Part shown: positions 26,747 to 38,629 of the stretch, in pieces
Position numbering within the stretch: position 1 is the stretch's first letter
Layout: every line of letters begins with the position of its first letter
DNA from: Colius striatus
Lineage: Eukaryota; Chordata; Aves; Coliiformes; Coliidae
DNA length: 64,000 nt
Assembly (NCBI RefSeq): GCF_028858725.1
Contig: NC_084765.1
Span: 9,875,501-9,939,500, forward strand
Direction: 5' to 3'
Translations under genes and position numbers: made by a program
Notes under the pieces: model-generated
What the model was told of the DNA's origin: nothing
The model's database searches: none
Seen by the model: the letters and a program-made list of their open reading frames with translations, nothing else

Positions 26747-27803
26747 GAAAACAATTCTCACGATGCCAGGATGAATTGCATTGGCCACCAGTTCAGCAGT
26801 TCTAGAGTCCAAGTCAAAGAAGCATGATTCAGTTGTGCCATTCTCCATGCGCCTCTCTCTGCCTGACTCACCTTTCTGATACTTTCCCCACCCCAACTGG
26901 TCATACTCGCACTCTGCCATCTGCTCAGCCTATCTCAGCAAAACCCACGTCTTGTGCAAGCAGCAGTGTGTTGCAATCTCTCAGTGGAAAGCAGGAGGCC
27001 CACAGGAACAGCAGGCCCCCTCCAGAACAGGGCAAAACACTTCTCAAAATGACCATATCTATGATTTTGTTGTAAAAACTGGCTTTCCAGGGGTTTATTC
27101 CTCATTGCCTCCTTCATGTAAGCAATGAATCTGACCCATTCAGATCAGCACTGACTTAGGTGGCAGGAAGCCATAGGAATGCTAGCACTTCAGGTTAGCA
27201 TTCCCTTTCCCCTGCTTTAACCTTTATAATCAAATATCAAAAAGAATGAAAACAAACCGTGGCTGCAGTCATTGGCGCATTACATTTTCTGTTCTCACCA
27301 GCACATTTATAGGTCACTGTTTGGCCAATGAAACATGACACGGTGTTCCTTTACCACTTCCCCCCTGTCCCCCTTTTTAAATTTGAAAACAGGTATCTTC
27401 TTCCAAGCTAAATGCTTTTAACTACTGAACTTCGGAGGAAAAGAAGGTCACAAGCTGACTTTTCAACAGCCATAATAAACACGTTAAAGATCCTGGACAG
27501 GACATCAGATCATGTAAGTTATATAACTGCCAGGTACAGAGATACTCGCTTCCCAAGAAAACAGGTGTATGTGTTCTTAAGGTTTACTATGATTTATGAA
27601 GTAATAAACATATTACTCCAGGCCAAAATGTCCTGGGCCTGATTTTCCACTGCTTATCATCCACGTACATCTACATACATCTACACTCCATGCACAGAAC
27701 GAGCTTTCAAACAAATCAGAGTGGAAGGGCGTTATATCCCCTTGTGTGAGACATAAACACACAACGGTTGTCTTTCAGAAGCTGAGCTGCTAAGTTCACT
27801 AAC

Positions 27804-27818
27804 AGAGAGAGAGAGAGA
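27804..27818. repeat. (GA)n microsatellite
   Basis: A short GA dinucleotide run. Confidence 0.75.
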
Positions 27819-28084
27819 AGGAGACGGTTGTTAAAAAGAGCCTAAGAAACAACTGTAAAGATGCCTTTAGCCAATTTATACTCCAAGCATTCAAAATACA
27901 GCAAAATTGTCCTTTGCAGTTACTATTTGGCACCACCAGCTGGATGCTCTAAGGAACTATGATATTTTTACTGCTTAAAACTGGAAATACCAGCAACATG
28001 ATCTTGTGGCTTATGGTCCTGTACACTGTTTTGTCTTGCTGGTAAAGTATCAGTTGTAAATATCTGGTATCTTGGTGCATTTTC

Positions 28085-28561
28085 TTGGTGCACAAGAAAA
28101 TGGCCCTGACGAATTGTATTTGTTGTGTTGAGCAGCAGTCAAGTGAAATGTTGGAAATACCAAAGGATGCCCTGTACTGTACATTGTGTGACTCTGGTGA
28201 GATGTCATGCCAGTGGACACAATACCAGGGTTGCACATGGAAAGGGATTATCCATCTCACCTGCCTCCTCATCCCTATGGATGCAAGTGTTAGTGCAGAA
28301 GGAGCTTGGTCTCATTGCTCCCATTCATACCAGCAGTACATTCTGGGCAAGAGAATGACCATCATATGCCAGGGCAGATGCTCCAGTGCTGAGAATGTTT
28401 CACTTGGGTTAAACTGCTGTGGCACCTTATTGTTTCCTGCAGGTCTGTCTCTTGCATCTGGTCTAGTAGAGGGTGCTTACACTGACATCAGGCAAGCTAA
28501 GGGAAAAAGTTTTAGAAATCCAGATACCACTTCACAGGATTTTTTGCAAAGCCCATCCTAG
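28085..28561 (+). other. Unrecognised 158-codon open reading frame, probably not a gene
   Basis: The longest open frame outside the repeats and GC islands. The conceptual product is cysteine-rich, with early pairs CICC (residues 11-14) and CTLC (32-35) and further cysteines, but their spacing matches no zinc-binding family I know. There is no signal peptide, CpG-rich promoter or clear splice context. A frame of this length is about what chance gives once in a window this size, and the opposite strand is also open across part of it. I do not assign a function. Confidence 0.1.
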
Positions 28562-29032
28562 TCCAGTTGGAGTCCATGACAAACTTGCACTTTGTTACCA
28601 TCCTAAGTACTTGGCATATATCACTCCTTAGGAGAAATACACAATGTAAACTAAGTAGGAACAAAACGTATCATTCCATTTTGCCTGCTGGCAGAAAAGT
28701 CCTGACAGGATTAAGTTGTGGGTAACAGAATATATTAGAAGTGTGTAACCTAAGTGATGCAAAAACATTACTTCTTAATACAGAGCAGCACAAACATATC
28801 AATTGCTCAGCAGGGTTCTGCTGTCCTTATCCCTTCACCCAGGGATGATGAATGGAATGAAAGGAAATAAAAATGACCTCCTGTAGATTCAGAATAGGTG
28901 TGGTGGTGGCAGGAGATTGTATCTCACACTGCCAGTCCTGGAGGCAAAACCCTTGCACACCAAAGTCCATTTTTTCTGAAACTAGATAGTCCTCTCTGCT
29001 TAAGAGACCAAGTAACTCTGTTGCTAGCACAA

Positions 29033-29094
29033 GAAAGGATGGGTGAGTAACTGCCTGAGATATGAAAGGATGGGTGAGTAACTGCCTGAGATAT
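29033..29094. repeat. Perfect 31-bp tandem duplication
   Basis: A 31-bp unit beginning GAAAGGATGGGTGAG and ending TGAGATAT is present at 29033-29063 and again, identical, at 29064-29094, followed by the first four bases of a third copy. The lack of mismatches points to a recent event or a length-polymorphic minisatellite seed. Confidence 0.95.
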
Positions 29095-29871
29095 GAAATA
29101 TTATGTCTAGCAAGCTCAAAGACATCATCCCTTCCCCAAATTACTTTTGGTCTGAGCAGAGTTGGCCCTTAAAGCTTTGCAAGAGTTGTTTCCCTTTTCC
29201 AGCCGGGGTTCCTGTGCAACGCATCGTGGAGGTGCATAGTCCAGCCCTGAGGAAGCAGGTCAAATGGCACAGTGACAAGGACTGGGGATGGAAAAGGATT
29301 AGAGAAGCTGAGTCAGTCATAGTAAGCAATGATTAACTTCGGTGTTCTTTGCTTTTGACATTCAGATCATGTCAAATCATGGGATTACTTCAGTGCCAGT
29401 CTGGGCCCTTCCCTTCATAACAGGCACCATGGACAAGACAGATCATCCCAGCAGAGTAAAAACCAAATGTTGAAAATAAGTAAAAAGTATTCATAAGATC
29501 TTCTGCTTCACTGAAAACATTGCTATACCTATAAACAAATAAATTATAAAATTTGGCACAAGAGGGGCCCAGGACAGGAATAGCAGGAATGCTGCAGATC
29601 AAGATTAATGTGTATTGGCAGAGCTAGGCAGAGAAACATGCATGGCACCTGTCTCTGCGGTGCCTGACTTGAGCTAATGACGTTAATCTCCTGCTTTCAT
29701 AACCACAGTATTCAAACCTACATTTCAAAATGATACCTTGGAGATTGCAGTGTAAACTATTGTGAGGGAAATTTTGCTGAGAAGACATGCATATATGTGA
29801 TAAGGCAGCTGAATAAGTAAGATGTATCTATAAATGTGTTCACAGAGAAAGGATCTTACCTATTCTTAGGA

Positions 29872-29895
29872 ATATATATACATGTGTGTGTGTTT
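29872..29895. repeat. AT/TG microsatellite
   Basis: An AT dinucleotide run passes into a TG dinucleotide run. Confidence 0.75.
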
Positions 29896-30291
29896 GTAAA
29901 ACTATGTATGTTCTATGCATGTTGAGAATAGGATAAGCATTAAAAAGTATGAGGAGAGGGATGAGGGCAGTTTACAATCCCAGTCACCTGAGGTGCTGGG
30001 TGGTTCCTCTCAGAAACCCTTCTTGTCTTCTACCTAAAATCCAGGCTGCAGCCTGGATTTAAGACAGAAATTCCTAGCCTAGATGTGATGCTGGAGAATC
30101 TGAAGCCTTCCTTGCTTACAAATATCAGCAACAGGCACCAGATTAGTTAGATGCCATTACGTTATTCAACTATCCTTAAATAACTAGCACGCTATTTCAG
30201 CCACTAATCCTTTCTGAGAAAGACAAGAAAGCATTAATTGGGTCACCATTACACGTGTACTATACTTTCTTTAGGACTGAATGTACTGCAG

Positions 30292-30335
30292 ATTTTGCTA
30301 TGCTGTTCCTGAAATTTTGCTGTGCTATTCCTGAA
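30292..30335. repeat. 22-bp imperfect tandem duplication
   Basis: The first unit (30292-30313) and the second (30314-30335) both run from ATTTTGCT to TTCCTGAA or ATTCCTGAA, differing at two positions. Confidence 0.75.
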
Positions 30336-30884
30336 ATATTCCTCACTCTGTTAATGTCAAAACTGTTACTAATTTTAGTCTAGGAGTAAACTTTCTTTTT
30401 TTTCACCAGCTAGGAACAACTTCCTCATAAAGAGAGGGGGGAAAGCAGACACAGGATTTTGTAGTCATGTCTCACAATAATAATACAGGATAATAGTGTA
30501 TTTCTAGCATGTTTTGTCTTTAAGACAATAATAAATATTTACAACCACAGCAGCTCTCAAATCCCAATTAACTCCTTTTTCTTACGTATATTCTGAGAAA
30601 GGCAGCACCTTTAACTGTGGGAAGGGTAAGTCAAGCCTGAAAGCTTTTCAGAGGTTTTCATTTCTTTTAAAACTAATTCATAAAATTTCTGTACAAACCA
30701 TCAGAGGTACTTTAGCTTATTTAGGCACAATGGGCTCAGTATACCCAGTAGTGAAAAGAACTAACAGTCTGTCATTGAAAAACCATAGAATATGCTTTTA
30801 GAATACCCATGTAAAATCTGAAATACTTTGACGGGTTTTGCTGTCTTCTCTCAGGAAAGCAACAGATGTGCAAGTGCTCTAAGA

Positions 30885-31045
30885 GCAGTGGGCAGGCAGC
30901 GTCCTGGCAGGCCAGAGAAGCGTCCTCATCTCAGTGACACCCGCTAGATGGGGATGTTGCCATAGGACGTTCCCGGACGGCGCTGCCTCCCACCCCGCAG
31001 TGCTCGGTGCGCCAGGACTGCACCAGCACCGGCTCAGTCACACTT
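30885..31045. promoter_or_regulatory. GC-rich patch with a CTCF-like motif
   Basis: A short island of GC-rich, CpG-containing DNA in an AT-rich intergenic region. At 30941-30954 the + strand reads CCGCTAGATGGGGA, close to the CTCF core in its CTAGATGG form. It lies between the two CpG islands, where an insulator or loop anchor between divergent genes is plausible. This rests on motif and composition only, with no binding evidence. Confidence 0.4.
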
Positions 31046-31209
31046 CATATTCTCCAGTTTTGGAAAGGATCAGAGTTAACTTCTTATAAATACTAATTCA
31101 GGACAATAACGTTCAGTTTGGGACAACCTGGGAAAATGTTGTCTTTAAAAAGGAGCGGATCAAAATAATCTCTTTTTACACTAGAAAGGACAGATGGGCA
31201 CGTGTCTGT

Positions 31210-31242
31210 GCACACACACAAACACACCTACTTGCACACACA
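31210..31242. repeat. CA-rich microsatellite
   Basis: Interrupted CA dinucleotide repeats. Confidence 0.75.
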
Positions 31243-32000
31243 GACGTATTCAAGAGTCTAAACGGAGCACACATCCTACTGCTTCTCAATTGGAGTAAGC
31301 ACTTCTATAGCCTTTAACAGTTAAGCAAACCCAGACACGCAACACTTTGTGCACAGACTAATCTTCCAATGGCCAATTTGTGTTTGGAACTAAATTAAGT
31401 TAAAAGTAAAAAAAAACCACCCAACTTCTGGTTTGCTTGTTTCGTTTATATGTGTGCTCATGTGTATGTGGTGTAAAAAACCCTGCACAATGACATACAC
31501 CTAGTGCATAAAGCAGTCATTACTTACAGTGAAAAAGGCACTGGAATGCATTAATGCCATTTGCTTTTTCTCATTGCAACAGTCTGATTCTCCAGAATTC
31601 CACAGTATGAGCTACAGAGATCAACTAACTGTGGTGATTAACCAGCTGCTGCTTTCCTGCTTGGTACTCCTAGTTCAGTAAAAAGCAACATTCACCCCCA
31701 GTTTAATTCTTTGATGGCTCAGTTTCTTCTGTATGTGTTCAGCCAATGCTGATTTAACAAGGGGGAAGATCCTTTTCCACAGCCCAGTATGATTTTTCAG
31801 TCTAAGAATCTAGTCAGTACTTCCTATGCAATGGGGTCCACAAAGAATAACAAGTTAGAGAAATGCTGAGCTTTTTGAAGTCCTATTTCCTGTATAGATG
31901 CTACCCTCAGAACTGTAAATATCCCTTATTTTCAGCCTCTATTGCACAGGTGTGGGGAGCTTTGGGAGATCTGCTAGATCCACTCACTTTCTGTTTGCAC

Positions 32001-32349
32001 GAATCATATAACCATTCAGGTTGGAAAAGTCCTTAAAGATCATTGAGTCCAACTGTTAATCCAGCACTGCTACATCCACCACTAAACCATGTCCCTCAGT
32101 GCCACAGCTCCAGGGATGGTGACTACCACTTCCCCGGGCAGCTTCTTCCAATGCTTGATAGTGCTTCCAATGCTTCAGTGAAGAAATTGTTCCTAGTATC
32201 CAATCTAAACCTACCCTGGCACAACCTGGGCCATTTCCTCTTGTCATTTGATACTTGGGAAAAGAAACTGACAGCCACTTCACCACAACCTCCTTTCAGG
32301 TAGTTATTGGGAGCAATAAGGTCTCCCCTAATCATCCTTTTCTCCAGAC
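32001..32349 (-). mobile_element. CR1 fragment, - strand, older subfamily
   Basis: Read on the + strand it runs from CATTCAGGTTGGAAAAGTCC, through AAAGATCATTGAGTCCAACTG, into CACCTCCTTTCAGGTAGTT-like and AAGGTCTCCCCTAATC sequence. This is the reverse complement of a CR1 3' end of the subfamily with the AGGTTGGAAAAG signature. It is more diverged from CR1 norms than the copies at 39765 and 51533, and no reverse-transcriptase reading frame is left. The boundary at 32349 is approximate. Confidence 0.85.
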
Positions 32350-35300
32350 AGTCACGACTTTGAAAGATTTATACTGTTTTACTACTATTTCATCTATGCT
32401 CTGATCTCCCAACCTCTCAGTGTTCCTGATGTGTCATATTCAAACTAACTGAAGAATTAGTTGCTTGGTACTTTCTGAAATCACTTAGAACTTCAACTGT
32501 CTTTCTGTGAACCTCAGGGAAACCTGGTCATGTATGAACTCCACAGGTCCTGTATGAACTTCATACACTCCACTGCACAAAACAGATTCCAGAGGCATAG
32601 GAAATCATCACACATACCACTGAGCTGAATCACTGTATAAATGTTATCTTGGTTAACTATTTATTCTCTTACCCCTACAAGCTGGATAAGAATACAGGAA
32701 CCCACACCTCACTATCAACAGGACCACACTGCTCTTTTTTTCTTGTCTCACCCCTTTTCCATTACACTGATAACTGTGGATTTACGCCAGCTGCAAGTAG
32801 TTCTTGGCTGGCATTTGAGAAATAACTCAGCTGGTGGCTGGGAAAAGTATGTAGGGATGATCCACCAGAACAAATTAACTCCTTGGTCTCTGCTACATTT
32901 CTTTGACACAGATATATTTCCTTTAAGTATTAGGTGCTATTCAGATTTTCAGAAGTGCCTTTCTTTGTCCCTCCCTTGATTTGTTTATTCAGAAGTATTT
33001 CAAATGGTGAATTAGAGGCACACAGAGTATATGATACATGGAAAAAACAACTTACTGCCCCACCTCATTACTTGTATACATCATGAGTAAGGAAACTGAC
33101 AATGTCCACAGCTTACAGTTTTCCTGATGTAAGCTTCATTCTAGACAACCTTTCATCATCACACAACCCAGTGGCAGTGTCAGAAAAAAAGTTTTCCATG
33201 ACAAGCTAAATCCAATTTTTATTATAAGATGCTCCCTGTAAAATCTTGTTTTCAGAGAAATGTTTGCCCAGTCTCTTTGTCTATCAGCTACAGGATACAT
33301 CTTCAAACTATAACATCTCATTAACTTTAAAGCACACTAGTGCATTCAAAGTGATGTGGGGAACATCTTATATCAGCGTGAGTACACATTGTTGCAAGAA
33401 AACAAGGAGAAACTCCATTAAAAAAAGTTATTCTTGATACTTATTATGGTGTTACTTGTTCTTAAAAAAAAGCCTAAATTAACTTCATGTATGTGCAATA
33501 TTAAGATCCATACCAAAGACCAAAATATCACTGATGAAAGCTTGCTATGAAGTAGGTAGGCATTATTAGATATAAACTACAAATCAGAACATTATCATGA
33601 CAGTCCAGCAGTTGTGATGTAAGGGAAAAAAGCTTAGCACCATGGGAGAGGCAGGATGGTAGCACCAGGGACACAGTTCAGTAGTCTTTATATTAAAGCA
33701 ATGATGAGCTTGTGCATGGTGCAGACTGCCAGGTGCCATGCAGCCCTCTGAGGCGTGCTCAGTCATCAGAGAGCTCAGCTTCACAGTCTGATGGAGGTCA
33801 CAGAATCCCATAGATTACAAATCACTTTTGTTTTCCAGTCCTATAGTGCTGAAAAAAGAGTGATGTACAGGCAATTGAGAATCTAGCCCGAACCAGCATA
33901 TGAATTATAAAGAGACAACAATAAAGGCAGTAGTTTTTAATTATTCATTTTTTAACTCTCACTGACATTTAAAACAAAATATTAGTCACTGGAAAATGTT
34001 TTTATTACAGCTTTGCTGTGTTCCACACTGCAACTATGACCCTCTGTTACCTTGTTATAAATACACTAGCAGTATCATGGTTTATGTTGTTCAACAGCAA
34101 GCCTCATTTTCACAGTTCCTTATCACACAAACACATCTTTATGCTTCCACATCATTCCCACCATGGGGTGGGGGAAACAGTTTTAATCAAACAAACACAG
34201 AGCCTACAATAACTGTTTTGACTGTCACTTAAAAGCCAGCCTCACCAACTGAATAGCTATAGAGATTTCAGTCCCATCAGATCAATCAGACCCAGTTCTG
34301 ACTCAAGCTTAGGGCCAGGAATGAGCTCAGTGTGCTCCACTGATTAGTCTTCAGCTCAACTCTCCTACCCTAATTTCAGAGCCAAGAGGAAGACTGTAAT
34401 TGAAATCAGCACCAAGAGTTTGATGTTTCTTAGTTTTCATGTCAATTTCAGAATAACTCAAGTAACAAACTAGATGACACATCAGTGAAAATTATTTAAT
34501 TAGAGGAGTACTGTAGCTGTGCTACACTAATGTTATGGCTTCTAGTTTAATGGTATGCTTTTTGTGTCTAATCACAGGCTTCAAATGGAACAGCAAAGAG
34601 AAAGAAAGGAGAGCTTATTCAACACAAACACATACAGGATGACAGACTAGTCCATGGAAACATCTCTGTGCAGGAGCTGGCAAAGAAAGTGTAGAGTGGC
34701 CATTGCTGAAAAAAAAGAGAGACTGGATTAAATATAACATATCTGGAAAAGCTATGCATGAAATCCTTTTCCTTCAAAGGTGGACTCAGATGCATGTGCA
34801 TTCAGTAAATACATTCAGATCCATTCACTGGTGGGGATTATGCTGGAAAGAAACATTTGCATGTTAAAAGTAATTGGAAAACTTGTGCTTTGCATAGTGT
34901 ACAATTTTTCTAAAGTCTATTAAAACCTTGAGATAAATGGCTTTTTAACCTTTCTTTTGCCCTAAACAATGGCAATACTGTAATATATTTAGCATACTAA
35001 AATCAGTTGAAAAATATATCCTACAGATTAATTAGTTGAAAAAAATTACACTTAAGTACTTTAAAATACATTCAAACTTTGGAAGTGAATGTCATTTCCA
35101 TTATGAAATGGTATTAGAACTGAAGAGAATTATATTACCTGAACAAAACAGAAGCAGGAATAGTAAAAGTTATTAAAATACAGCTGGAAATTATGTCTAC
35201 AAGGTCTGATCTCAGATATTCAGGGAACAAGGAGGGAAACTGCAAGCTGATGCTTAGCTATCTGAATGAGAAGGCCAACGCTGGACCTGCTGACTAATGT

Positions 35301-37464
35301 CAGCAGAAATCTTCTTTTGGGGCAGCTGTAAAAGGTAACAGAAGCACAGAGGTATTGGGGTGAGCACAATGAAGAAAGCTTTGAAAGAAGATGATAGTCT
35401 GCCCCTTACCCAAGCTGGCTCCTAGGTGCCACGCAGGCCATTTGACCACAGGGAGAAGTGTGTGACCCAGAGGAATTCAGAAATCATGTGAAATCTGGCC
35501 TCTACCAGATTGCGTGGCATTGCCCTAAAAGGACTTTCAACAAGGCTGTTAGTTCAAGGTTTGTCTCCCAGTCCCGAAGCAGGGCACACAAATCAAAGAT
35601 CCTCAGCAACTGATATTGTCCATAGGGACAAGGATATAACTTGTGACCTATTTGCAGAAAGATGTGCAAAGGTAATAAAAAGTGTTCTCTTGGGAGATGA
35701 ACACACTTCCAAAAGACAGAGAAGTCACCTTATTAAAAAATTGAAGGGCTTCATAGGTGAAAAGAATGTGATTTGAGTCACTGGCCCAGTGAATGATTCA
35801 CACATCCTGGGCAAACCCACAACGCAGATGAGCCCTTCATCGAACTCTCTTGTGTAGTTGTCACACATCCACTCTGCACCCATTATCTCACTTCATTAGA
35901 CTGTGATTAGAAAGTTACCATGACTTACTGTGCTGCAGGCTGACAACCATGCTGATTCATTAGTTTATTTTAAAATATGACTGATGATTGTACATCTATG
36001 TTTGGATCAGACATTGATTGCCTGGCTCTGTAGGACATGATTAATGTTTCCTCACATCTCCCAGATACTGGTTTTGTTACTTTGCACAAGTGATAATTTC
36101 TTTTATCTATTCATTCATTTTGGGCAAACTACAGGTGTTTCTTCCTCTCTTGCATAAGACCATGTTAAAGTGGCCATGGTAAGGCTTTTGAGAAGTTCTT
36201 GATCAATCACGGTTGAAATCAGTATATCTTCTTATCTTCTTTCAATAATTGATCTTTTTCATCAGTTTTTACTTTTAATTCTAGTTGCTTCCTATAGTTA
36301 ATGAACAGGTTGCTCTTCTGCAGGCATTGTGATTTTTTTGGTTTCTTTGTTTAAAGCTTAGTCATGTCATCTGTCTTTTTTATTATTCTTTCCAACAGCC
36401 CATTTCTAAACAATAAATTTGATGATAAGATGTAAACTTTTTCCAACTATATTTCCATCTGCTCTTGGTAAAGCATCTCCTTTTAGTGCTTATTTCTAGT
36501 TTCTGATGATCAGTTTTAACAGCATTTTATGGACAATGACAATCTTCCTGTTCTGGGAGATCTTGTGCTGATTGGAACTGTTTATTTTCACAGCACTTGC
36601 AGCAATGTTGACATTACTATCCATATGCCACTCTTCTAGCCCATTTTACCTCTACTTTGAGTCATTTGTGACGTTAACGGCACCTACAGTTTTTGTACAT
36701 GGCTGACAGCTCGTGTCTAAAATGTGACCACAAAAATTTATTAACACTCTACAGTACCACTCTGGCACATTTGCATTTAAGTACTTGAAAATAATTTGCA
36801 ATACAAAGCACTTGCTGTAATTTTTGTAGTTTGGTGATTTCCTCTGCTTCCAAATCCTTTCTGATTCTTAAATAACAGGGCTCAGGCCTCCATCAAAGGT
36901 AGAATCCTCCCTTGCATTAATATGCACAGAAGTATCTGACTTTTTAAAAATCAAGATGCTTTTTAAAATCTTTCCAAGTAGATGACCCAGTCCCAATTCT
37001 GCTATTTTAGGTTTATGCTTTGCTTTGTAAACATTAAAAACTTAGTTTCAAAATCTGCAAGAAATATCACAGTCCATTCCTTTAAATTTTAAAATATCCT
37101 GAATTGCGTTGTTTAAAAACTTTCTGTGTGCATAATAGGCTTTTATTAAAGCTAAATAGTAATAACAGCCCAAAGAGATTGCAGACAATGTGAATTTGCA
37201 GAGGGATATACAGTAATCTTTGTTTTCCAAATTATATTATATGGATTATGAACTTTGCCCTTCATATTTCAAAAGGAATTTAAGTAAATATCTTGCCAGA
37301 ATATTGGGAAAAAAGACAGAAAATAGCAGCTGAATACACACTGAATATAGCATACTCTTTTGAGTTCTTTTACCTTATCTCAGAATGTTTATGAGAGTGT
37401 TGCCAGCTCCGCCAATTATTTGTTGCTGTTTTTGCAAGAAGGCTAGAGCCAGTGATGCCAGAAT
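32350..37464. other. Intergenic noncoding region
   Basis: About 5 kb of AT-rich DNA with no supported gene or RNA. It contains a 20-bp imperfect tandem duplication near 32526-32565 sharing TGTATGAACT. Open frames are all under 115 codons and unrecognised. Confidence 0.6.
32526..32565. repeat. 20-bp imperfect tandem duplication
   Basis: GGTCATGTATGAACTCCACA is followed directly by GGTCCTGTATGAACTTCATA. Confidence 0.7.
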
Positions 37465-37469
37465 GTATG
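37465..37469. repeat. Target-site duplication, left copy
   Basis: GTATG directly before the LTR; the same five bases follow it at 38625-38629. Confidence 0.88.
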
Positions 37470-37898
37470 TGTAGTGGTTTGGCCTGGGTCAGGCTTTTGG
37501 TAGCAGGGGGATCTACAGGGATGGCCTCTTTAAACAAAGATCTGCCAGAAGCTTTCCCTGTAGCTGATATAGGGCTAATGCCAGTCAATTGTAAGATGGA
37601 CCCCACAGCTGACCCAGGCCTGGCCAATTAGTGACTGAGGTAATGACTCTGTGAGTAATGCATTTGAGAAGGGGTTGCTGTGCTGTTGCTAAATGGCAGC
37701 AGCAGGGAGTAAGAATGTGAGAACAGCATGTCTGCAGACACCCAGGTCAGTGGAGAAGGAGGGGGAGGAGGGTGCTTAGGCCCTGAAAGAAAGACTCCCT
37801 TGTGACCTGTGGTGAGGGCTGTGGTGAGGCAGCTGTGCCCCTGCACTCCATGGAGGCCACCGGGGAGCAGAGACCCACTCACAGCCCATGGAGGAGCC

Positions 37899-38260
37899 CA
37901 CACTGGAGGGGGTGGATGCCTGTAGGAGGCTGTGACTCTATGGGAAGCCCACACTGGAGCAAGTTCCTGGCAGGACCTGGGAGCCCGCGGGGAGAGAGGA
38001 GCGCAAGCCAGAGCAGGTTTGCTGTCAGGACTTGTGATCCTGTGAGGGACTCAGGCTGGAGCAGTTGGCACGTAAAGGACCGTTCTCCTCATGAACGACC
38101 CACGTTGGGACAGTGTGTGAGGAGCCGCTCCTGTGGGAGGCCCCATGCTGGAGCAGTTTGTGAGGAACTGTAGCTCATGGGAAGGACCCATGTTGGAGAA
38201 GTTCGTGAAGGACTGTCTCCCATGGGAGGGACCTCACACTGCAGCCGTGGGAAGTGTGAA
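37899..38260 (+). repeat. Eight degenerate subrepeats inside the LTR
   Basis: The core CACRCTGGAGCAG recurs with its flanks at 37899, 37950, 38004, 38052, 38101, 38144, 38189 and 38235, so the spacing is 43-54 bp. The three units from 38101 are the most alike and share GTTTGTGAGGAACTG-like and CTCCCATGGGAGG-like parts. Open frames over this block follow from its composition and are not genes. Confidence 0.8.
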
Positions 38261-38431
38261 GAGGCCTCCTCCTAAGAAGCAGCAGCAGCAGCAAAGTCCA
38301 TCTGTAATGAACTATTGCAACCTCCATCCCCTGTGCTGCTGGGAGGAGGGAAGGATAGTCACAGGGAGGGGTTGAGGGAGGTGTTTTAAGATTTGGTTTT
38401 ATTTCTCATCTCCCTGTTCTTATAGGTTATT

Positions 38432-38437
38432 AATAAA
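38432..38437 (+). terminator. LTR polyadenylation signal
   Basis: AATAAA lies in the last 200 bp of the LTR, followed by a T-rich stretch, where a retroviral R/U5 boundary is expected. Confidence 0.65.
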
Positions 38438-38624
38438 TCAAACCTTTCTCTCCCCAAGTTGAGTCTGTTTTGCCAGTTACACTAATGGCTGAGTGATCTC
38501 CCTGTCCTTATCTCGATACATAAACCTCTTGTTGTATTTCTCTCTCCCCTGTCCAGTTTAAGAGGGGGGAATGATATTAAGACTTGGTGGGCATGCAGCA
38601 CCCAGCCAGGGCTAAACCACCACA

Positions 38625-38629
38625 GTATG
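38625..38629. repeat. Target-site duplication, right copy
   Basis: GTATG directly after the LTR, matching 37465-37469. Confidence 0.88.

Larger units (their letters stand above)
26011..32000. other. Intergenic noncoding region
   Basis: Six kilobases with no coding exon that I recognise. The longest open frame (28085-28561, + strand) is entered separately. The stretch holds a 15-bp and a 31-bp tandem duplication, CA/TG microsatellites near 29872 and 31210, and a small GC-rich patch at about 30885-31045 with a CTCF-like motif. Confidence 0.55.
37470..38624 (+). mobile_element. Solo LTR of an avian endogenous retrovirus
   Basis: A 1155-bp element that starts TGTAGTGGTTTGGCC and ends GGCTAAACCACCACA, so it has the TG...CA ends of retroviral LTRs with a short inverted repeat (TGTAGTGGTTT against AAACCACCACA). 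It is flanked by the 5-bp duplication GTATG, a length typical of ERVL-type elements, though other classes can give 5 bp. Inside are a CCAAT box at 37624-37628, a block of degenerate subrepeats at 37899-38260 and an AATAAA signal at 38432-38437, which orients it on the + strand. There is no internal region and no gag, pol or env. It is what remains after recombination between two LTRs. It is GC-richer than its surroundings. Confidence 0.92.

Noticed and set aside
37628..38375. Open frames on both strands of 80-123 codons at 37628-38375
   Set aside because: They lie within the solo LTR, mostly over its subrepeats, and are not retroviral genes; no internal viral region is present.
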